Source: Desulfobacteraceae bacterium (GTDB lineage: Bacteria > Desulfobacterota > DSM-4660 > Desulfatiglandales > Desulfatiglandaceae). From it: a DNA stretch of 9,885 nucleotides. Shown in pieces: positions 7,278 to 9,885 of the stretch. A program made the position numbers and the translations under genes. The notes under the pieces were generated by a model. The model saw only the letters and a program-made list of their open reading frames with translations, was not told where the DNA came from and searched no databases. Location of the stretch: NCBI GenBank assembly GCA_030589225.1, contig JAUUWD010000030.1, positions 1 through 9,885 of the forward strand. Reading direction: 5' to 3'. Positions within the stretch are counted from its first letter, which is position 1; each line of letters opens with the position of its first letter.

Positions 7278-7368
7278 ATAACCGTCGGCAACCCGGCTAT
7301 CATGACCTTTCGGCTGTAGACCCGTAGCTTTGCGTCACCGCCTTTCAGCGGCTTTGCCCGTTCGCTAT
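7278..7368 (-). ncRNA. GEMM-I / cyclic di-GMP-I riboswitch aptamer
   Basis: The minus-strand RNA shows the family core in order: GGGCAAA (7359-7353); a GC stem CCGCU/GGCGG closed by a GAAA tetraloop (about 7351-7338); the highly conserved GACGCAAAGC (7336-7327); ACGGGUCU; a second hairpin ending in GCC-GAAA-GGU and closed by GCUA/UAGC; and the 3' CCGGGUUGCCGA (7296-7285). A weak P1 can form from AUAGC (7368-7364) with GUUAU (7282-7278). The family binds c-di-GMP, and a subgroup binds 3',3'-cGAMP. By my alignment to Vibrio Vc2 the key position 20 is the middle G of GGG, which points to c-di-GMP. It lies between promoter P1 and a terminator, upstream of the HTH-pilMNOPQ operon, fitting second-messenger control of pili. 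Confidence 0.92.
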
Positions 7369-7386
7369 ATGTATAGTTTGCCTAAA

Positions 7387-7415
7387 ATAATAGAATAAAC
7401 CCATCTATTTGTCAA
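7387..7415 (-). promoter_or_regulatory. Distal sigma-70 promoter (P1) driving the riboswitch leader
   Basis: On the minus strand TTGACA (7410-7415), a 17-nt spacer and TATTAT (7387-7392). This is close to consensus with ideal spacing. The expected start is near 7380, about 12 nt before the aptamer, so the leader to the HTH gene is about 335 nt. The upstream DNA is copy B of the duplicated module. Confidence 0.85.
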
Positions 7416-7462
7416 GTATTTTCATAAATTAATTAAATTTCGCATAATTTATGCATATATAG
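7407..7462. repeat. Promoter-upstream module, copy B (distal)
   Basis: Counterpart of 7104-7161 in the same orientation, about 301 bp away. It carries the P1 -35 box, the ATAAATTAATTAAATT tract and a 13-bp perfect palindrome GCATAA-T-TTATGC (7442-7454) centred about 68 bp upstream of the expected P1 start. Confidence 0.85.
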
Positions 7463-7724
7463 TAGAAACAAAAAAATTATCACACTACACCTTGTATTTG
7501 TTTCGAGTTTCGTATTTCATGCTTCGAGTTTCCAGTTTATCTGGCTTAGGGTTAAGAGGTCATAGGCCTCTCTCATTAAAAGCACAAGATATCCATAGTG
7601 TAAGAGAATATAATCTTGTATAATAAAATAGAAATTGCTTTACAAATAAGAACGTGAGGGATTAGATTCCGTCTGTTTATAAAATTAATTCGGAGTTCCT
7701 ATAAGGGAGTTTCGTTTCTCATGA
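7463..7724. other. Upstream region of lepB: short repeats, no gene
   Basis: No convincing coding frame. TTCGAGTTTC occurs twice (7502-7511 and 7523-7532) with a 21-bp period. There is an imperfect dyad GAGGTC-ATA-GGCCTC near 7556-7570. Arms ACAAGAT (7584-7590) and ATCTTGT (7613-7619) form a 7-bp inverted repeat over the probable lepB promoter. AGGGAG at 7704-7709 lies 15 nt before the ATG at 7725. Confidence 0.6.
7609..7624 (+). promoter_or_regulatory. Possible lepB promoter: two TATAAT boxes
   Basis: Perfect -10 hexamers at 7609-7614 and 7619-7624 on the + strand, about 100 bp upstream of lepB. No good -35 lies 16-18 nt before either (best TAGTGT at 7596-7601), so strength and exact start are uncertain. 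The region is AT-rich, which makes chance matches likely. Confidence 0.35.
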
Positions 7725-8384
7725 ATGACGAAAAACCCAAATCTATCATTTTTTGGGGAGGATTTTTTGGAAGCTCAGATCTCTAAGAGTAAAATAAAAA
7801 AGAAAAGTGTAGTCCGTGAGTATGCTGAAGCGGCCGTTATTGCTGTAATATTAGCTCTCTTAATACGCACCTTTGTGGTTCAGGCCTTCAAGATTCCCTC
7901 AGGCTCTATGGAACCCACACTCCTTGTTGGTGACCATATACTTGTCAATAAATTCCTTTATGGCGTCAAAATTCCCTTCATACGTAACACCATAATCCCC
8001 ATCAGCAAGCCTCAACGTGACGATGTGATCGTTTTCATTTATCCTCATGATACGAGCAAGGACTACATTAAGCGCGTGATCGGTCTTCCTGGTGACCGCA
8101 TTGAGATTTTCGATCGAAAAATAAATATTAATGGTACGCTTTATGACGACAAACATGGCGTATACTCTGAGGTACGTAATGGAGCGTCTCCCAATATGGC
8201 CAAAAAACGATACCGGCCTGTAATTGTACCGGAAAACCACCTTTTTGTTATGGGGGATAACCGGGATCACAGCTCTGATAGCAGGGTTTGGGGATTTGTG
8301 CCGCTTAAATCGGTTAAGGGGAAGGCCTTTATCATTTACTGGTCATGGCCCCACTGGAAACGTTTCCTGGACATTGTAAGATAG
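7725..8384 (+). CDS. lepB: Type I signal peptidase (leader peptidase) LepB
   Basis: LepB is the membrane-bound Ser/Lys endoprotease that removes signal peptides from exported proteins on the outer face of the inner membrane. From the ATG at 7725 the product has 219 residues: a basic N-terminus, one transmembrane helix (about 34-50), box B IPSGSMEPTL with catalytic Ser61, box C around QRDDVIVF (97-104), box D DYIKRVIGLPGD with general-base Lys116, and box E GDNRDHSSDSR (177-187) followed by WGFVP. All catalytic elements are intact. The start may be later: a TTG at 7767 has GGGGAGGA with a 5-nt spacer from GGAGG, much better than the distant AGGGAG before the ATG, and would give 205 residues with a normal-length cytoplasmic tail. 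No operon partner is seen; it faces the convergent Nudix gene. Confidence 0.95.
   Translation: MTKNPNLSFFGEDFLEAQISKSKIKKKSVVREYAEAAVIAVILALLIRTFVVQAFKIPSGSMEPTLLVGDHILVNKFLYGVKIPFIRNTIIPISKPQRDDVIVFIYPHDTSKDYIKRVIGLPGDRIEIFDRKININGTLYDDKHGVYSEVRNGASPNMAKKRYRPVIVPENHLFVMGDNRDHSSDSRVWGFVPLKSVKGKAFIIYWSWPHWKRFLDIVR
7755..7762 (+). promoter_or_regulatory. Strong Shine-Dalgarno inside the annotated lepB start region
   Basis: GGGGAGGA ends 4 nt before an in-frame TTG (7767). It is the best ribosome binding site near the gene and suggests that lepB may begin there, 14 codons after the ATG at 7725. Confidence 0.55.
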
Positions 8385-8396
8385 GGTTGAGATTGA

Positions 8397-8435
8397 CGAT
8401 TTTCGATTGGCGATTGAATATTGATGAATATTGAT
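8397..8435. repeat. Short tandem repeats after lepB
   Basis: Three 7-bp units beginning CGATT (8397, 8404, 8411) run into two exact 10-bp copies of GAATATTGAT (8416-8425, 8426-8435). The rest of the 8385-8540 gap between convergent lepB and the Nudix gene is AT-rich, without a clear intrinsic terminator. Confidence 0.7.
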
Positions 8436-8540
8436 ATAGCCGCAAAAAGGCACAAAATACACAGAAATAATAATCTACATATTGGAATATCAAATAGTTA
8501 TGGGCGTCAAAAATATAAATTTGGACTTTTTACAAGTTCA

Positions 8541-8984
8541 TCAATAATCAATCCTCTTGTTCCGCATATCAACGGCTTTCCATACGGTTTCTTTTAACTC
8601 TGTGCTGATTTCAAACTCGTCGAATTCTTCAAGGGGAACAAGTCGCAAATCACTAATATCCGATCCGGGACTCGGCTGACATGAAGCAATCCAGCCCCAG
8701 TAATCCACAATCACATAATGGTATCGAACCCCGTTTTCCTGGTCCTGAACGATCCTGTCAAAAACACCTATTAAACCTCCAATCTCTATATTGATGGAGG
8801 CTTCCTCCTGCAATTCTCGTTTCACCGCCTCTGAAAGGCTCTCACCTAACTCAACCGCACCACCTGGCAAGCTCCATTGACCCCTTCCTGGTTCCCGATT
8901 TCTTCGGGCAAGCAAAACCGACCCCTCCAAAAAGATGACTGCAGCTACCGCAACAATAGGACCTTCAGGATATTCTCTTTTCAT
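8541..8984 (-). CDS. Nudix hydrolase
   Basis: Nudix enzymes hydrolyse nucleoside diphosphates linked to another moiety (ADP-ribose, oxidised dNTPs, sugar nucleotides) using Mg2+ held by the Nudix-box glutamates. The 147-residue product is a single Nudix domain. The box spans residues 42-64: Gly42, Glu48, then R56-E57-L58-x-E60-E61. The metal-binding REXXEE core is intact, but the consensus Gly near the end of the box is Ser63. GQWSLPGG just before the box is typical of ADP-ribose pyrophosphatase or MutT-like members. The substrate cannot be deduced. The ATG at 8984 has AAGGGA 6 nt upstream. It follows surE by 24 bp on the same strand, so the two are likely co-transcribed. Confidence 0.92.
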   Translation of the reverse strand: MKREYPEGPIVAVAAVIFLEGSVLLARRNREPGRGQWSLPGGAVELGESLSEAVKRELQEEASINIEIGGLIGVFDRIVQDQENGVRYHYVIVDYWGWIASCQPSPGSDISDLRLVPLEEFDEFEISTELKETVWKAVDMRNKRIDY

Positions 8985-9008
8985 TGGAAGTCCCTTTGCG
9001 AATTGGTT

Positions 9009-9776
9009 TCATATATTCCATGATGAAAACGCAGACGACTTAAAACGCCTCAGCTCTTTCTCGCAGGTGAGATTGTAATGAATGGGTGTAATGGTGATCT
9101 TGTTTTCTTTCAAGGCAATAGAATCAGTCTCAGGATTGCTATTGTCTATTGGAGTTTCTCCCGAAAGCCAGTAATAAACATTTCCTCTTGGATCACTGCG
9201 CCGTTCAAAATACTCCTCAAATCGAGAGGTCCCCTGTCTGGTAAAGCACACTCCTGCTATCTCTTCCTTTGGTAGTGCGGGGATATTCACATTTAACGCT
9301 GTTCCGTCTCTAAGTCCACTCTCTATCATAAACCGTATGATCTCTTTGCTGAATTGGGCTGCAAAGCCAAAGTCAGGGTTTTTTCTGGCATTCAGGGAAA
9401 TGGCAGCAGACCGTACCCCCAGAAAAGCTCCCTCTGTGGCAGCAGAAACTGTCCCTGAGTAAAGCAGATTTACCCCTATGTTGGCCCCCGGATTGATCCC
9501 GGAGAGAATTATGTCTGGGGGTCGTTCAAGCAACTCTTGCACTGCAATCTTTACACAGTCTGCTGGTGTGCCTGTCACCGCATACCCATATGTTGATCCA
9601 TTTCTCTGCACCTCTTGAACCCTCAGGGGTGACGTCAAGGTAATGGCGTGTCCCACAGCACTCATTTCAGATTCCGGGGCTACAACAGTAAGATCATAGT
9701 CAGACTTCAGGGCCTGGTACAGGGAGAAAAGGCCAGGGGCATAAATGCCGTCATCATTTGTCAAAAGGACTTTCAT
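9009..9776 (-). CDS. surE: 5'-nucleotidase / phosphatase SurE
   Basis: SurE is a cytoplasmic, metal-dependent nucleoside monophosphate phosphatase (also reported to act on short polyphosphate) linked to stationary-phase survival. The 255-residue length is normal. The active-site set is complete: N-terminal TNDDG with Asp8 and Asp9, Ser39 in EMSAVGHAIT, and Asn95 in SGINPGANIG. The region VTGTPADCVK and the downstream YSGTVSAATEGA segment are also family signatures. The ATG at 9776 starts directly with the conserved MKVLLTNDDG, so the start is firm, although the Shine-Dalgarno is weak. In many proteobacteria surE neighbours pcm; here it is followed by a Nudix gene. Confidence 0.96.
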   Translation of the reverse strand: MKVLLTNDDGIYAPGLFSLYQALKSDYDLTVVAPESEMSAVGHAITLTSPLRVQEVQRNGSTYGYAVTGTPADCVKIAVQELLERPPDIILSGINPGANIGVNLLYSGTVSAATEGAFLGVRSAAISLNARKNPDFGFAAQFSKEIIRFMIESGLRDGTALNVNIPALPKEEIAGVCFTRQGTSRFEEYFERRSDPRGNVYYWLSGETPIDNSNPETDSIALKENKITITPIHYNLTCEKELRRFKSSAFSSWNI

Positions 9777-9784
9777 TTTTCAAA

Positions 9785-9885
9785 TCATAAAACTTTGTTA
9801 AGAATGGCTGTCTTTTCATTGCTTCTCACTTTGATCTCTTGTATATTCAGTCTGTGTTCGAAAATCCGGTACTGTCCATTCCCAG
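9785..9885 (-). CDS. Possible 3' end of an unidentified gene upstream of surE (cut by window)
   Basis: One minus-strand frame is open from the window edge through 32 codons to a TGA at 9785-9787, 8 nt before the surE ATG. The visible tail is basic and ends KTAILNKVL. Close spacing plus the weak surE Shine-Dalgarno would fit translational coupling. However, an open frame of this length is common by chance, and I recognise no family. Confidence 0.25.
   Translation of the reverse strand, partial: GNGQYRIFEHRLNIQEIKVRSNEKTAILNKVL

Noticed and set aside
9804..9885. Plus-strand frame starting ATG at 9804 and reading like a lipoprotein signal (hydrophobic stretch then LISC)
   Set aside because: Only 27 codons before the window ends and a weak ribosome binding site. 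Hydrophobic codons opposite a Lys/Glu-rich frame are an expected shadow effect. The opposite-strand tail is equally plausible, so neither is firm.

Overview
The window looks like chromosomal DNA from a Gram-negative bacterium, most likely a Desulfobacterota/deltaproteobacterial lineage. The reasons are a pilMNOPQ type IV pilus alignment operon whose secretin carries two AMIN-like domains, a cyclic-dinucleotide riboswitch of the kind common in that group, and outer-membrane lipoproteins. The species cannot be named from the sequence. I see no insertion sequence, phage gene, CRISPR array, tRNA or rRNA.

Layout. At the left edge is the 3' part of a HAD-family phosphatase gene on the + strand. It converges on a long minus-strand block read from right to left: a small Cro/XRE-type HTH gene, pilM, pilN, pilO, pilP, pilQ, and then a six-TPR lipoprotein resembling the PilF/PilW/Tgl pilotin. 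HTH/pilM and pilM/pilN overlap by 4 nt, and pilO/pilP by 44 nt. To the right, on the + strand, is a type I signal peptidase gene (lepB). It converges on a minus-strand surE-Nudix pair. A reading-frame tail just upstream of surE may be the end of another gene cut by the window edge.

The most informative part is the 678-bp gap between the HTH gene and lepB. On the minus strand it holds, in order of transcription: (1) a near-consensus sigma-70 promoter (TTGACA-N17-TATTAT); (2) a GEMM-I (c-di-GMP-I class) riboswitch aptamer; (3) an intrinsic terminator with a perfect 10-bp stem and seven U; (4) a second strong promoter (TTGACA-N18-TATATT) directly ahead of the HTH-pilMNOPQ operon. Each promoter is preceded by a diverged copy of the same roughly 57-bp AT-rich module, which contains a UP-like tract and a palindrome at about -69. 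The pilus operon therefore appears to have one start controlled by a second messenger and a second start that bypasses the riboswitch, with a co-transcribed regulator that may act at the duplicated module.

How the genes work together. PilM (cytoplasmic, actin-like), PilN and PilO (inner membrane), and PilP (periplasmic) connect the pilus motor to the outer-membrane secretin PilQ. The TPR lipoprotein is placed to assemble or localise PilQ. The riboswitch would tie production of this machine to c-di-GMP. The flanking genes are unrelated housekeeping functions: protein export (lepB), and nucleotide and phosphate metabolism (HAD, surE, Nudix).
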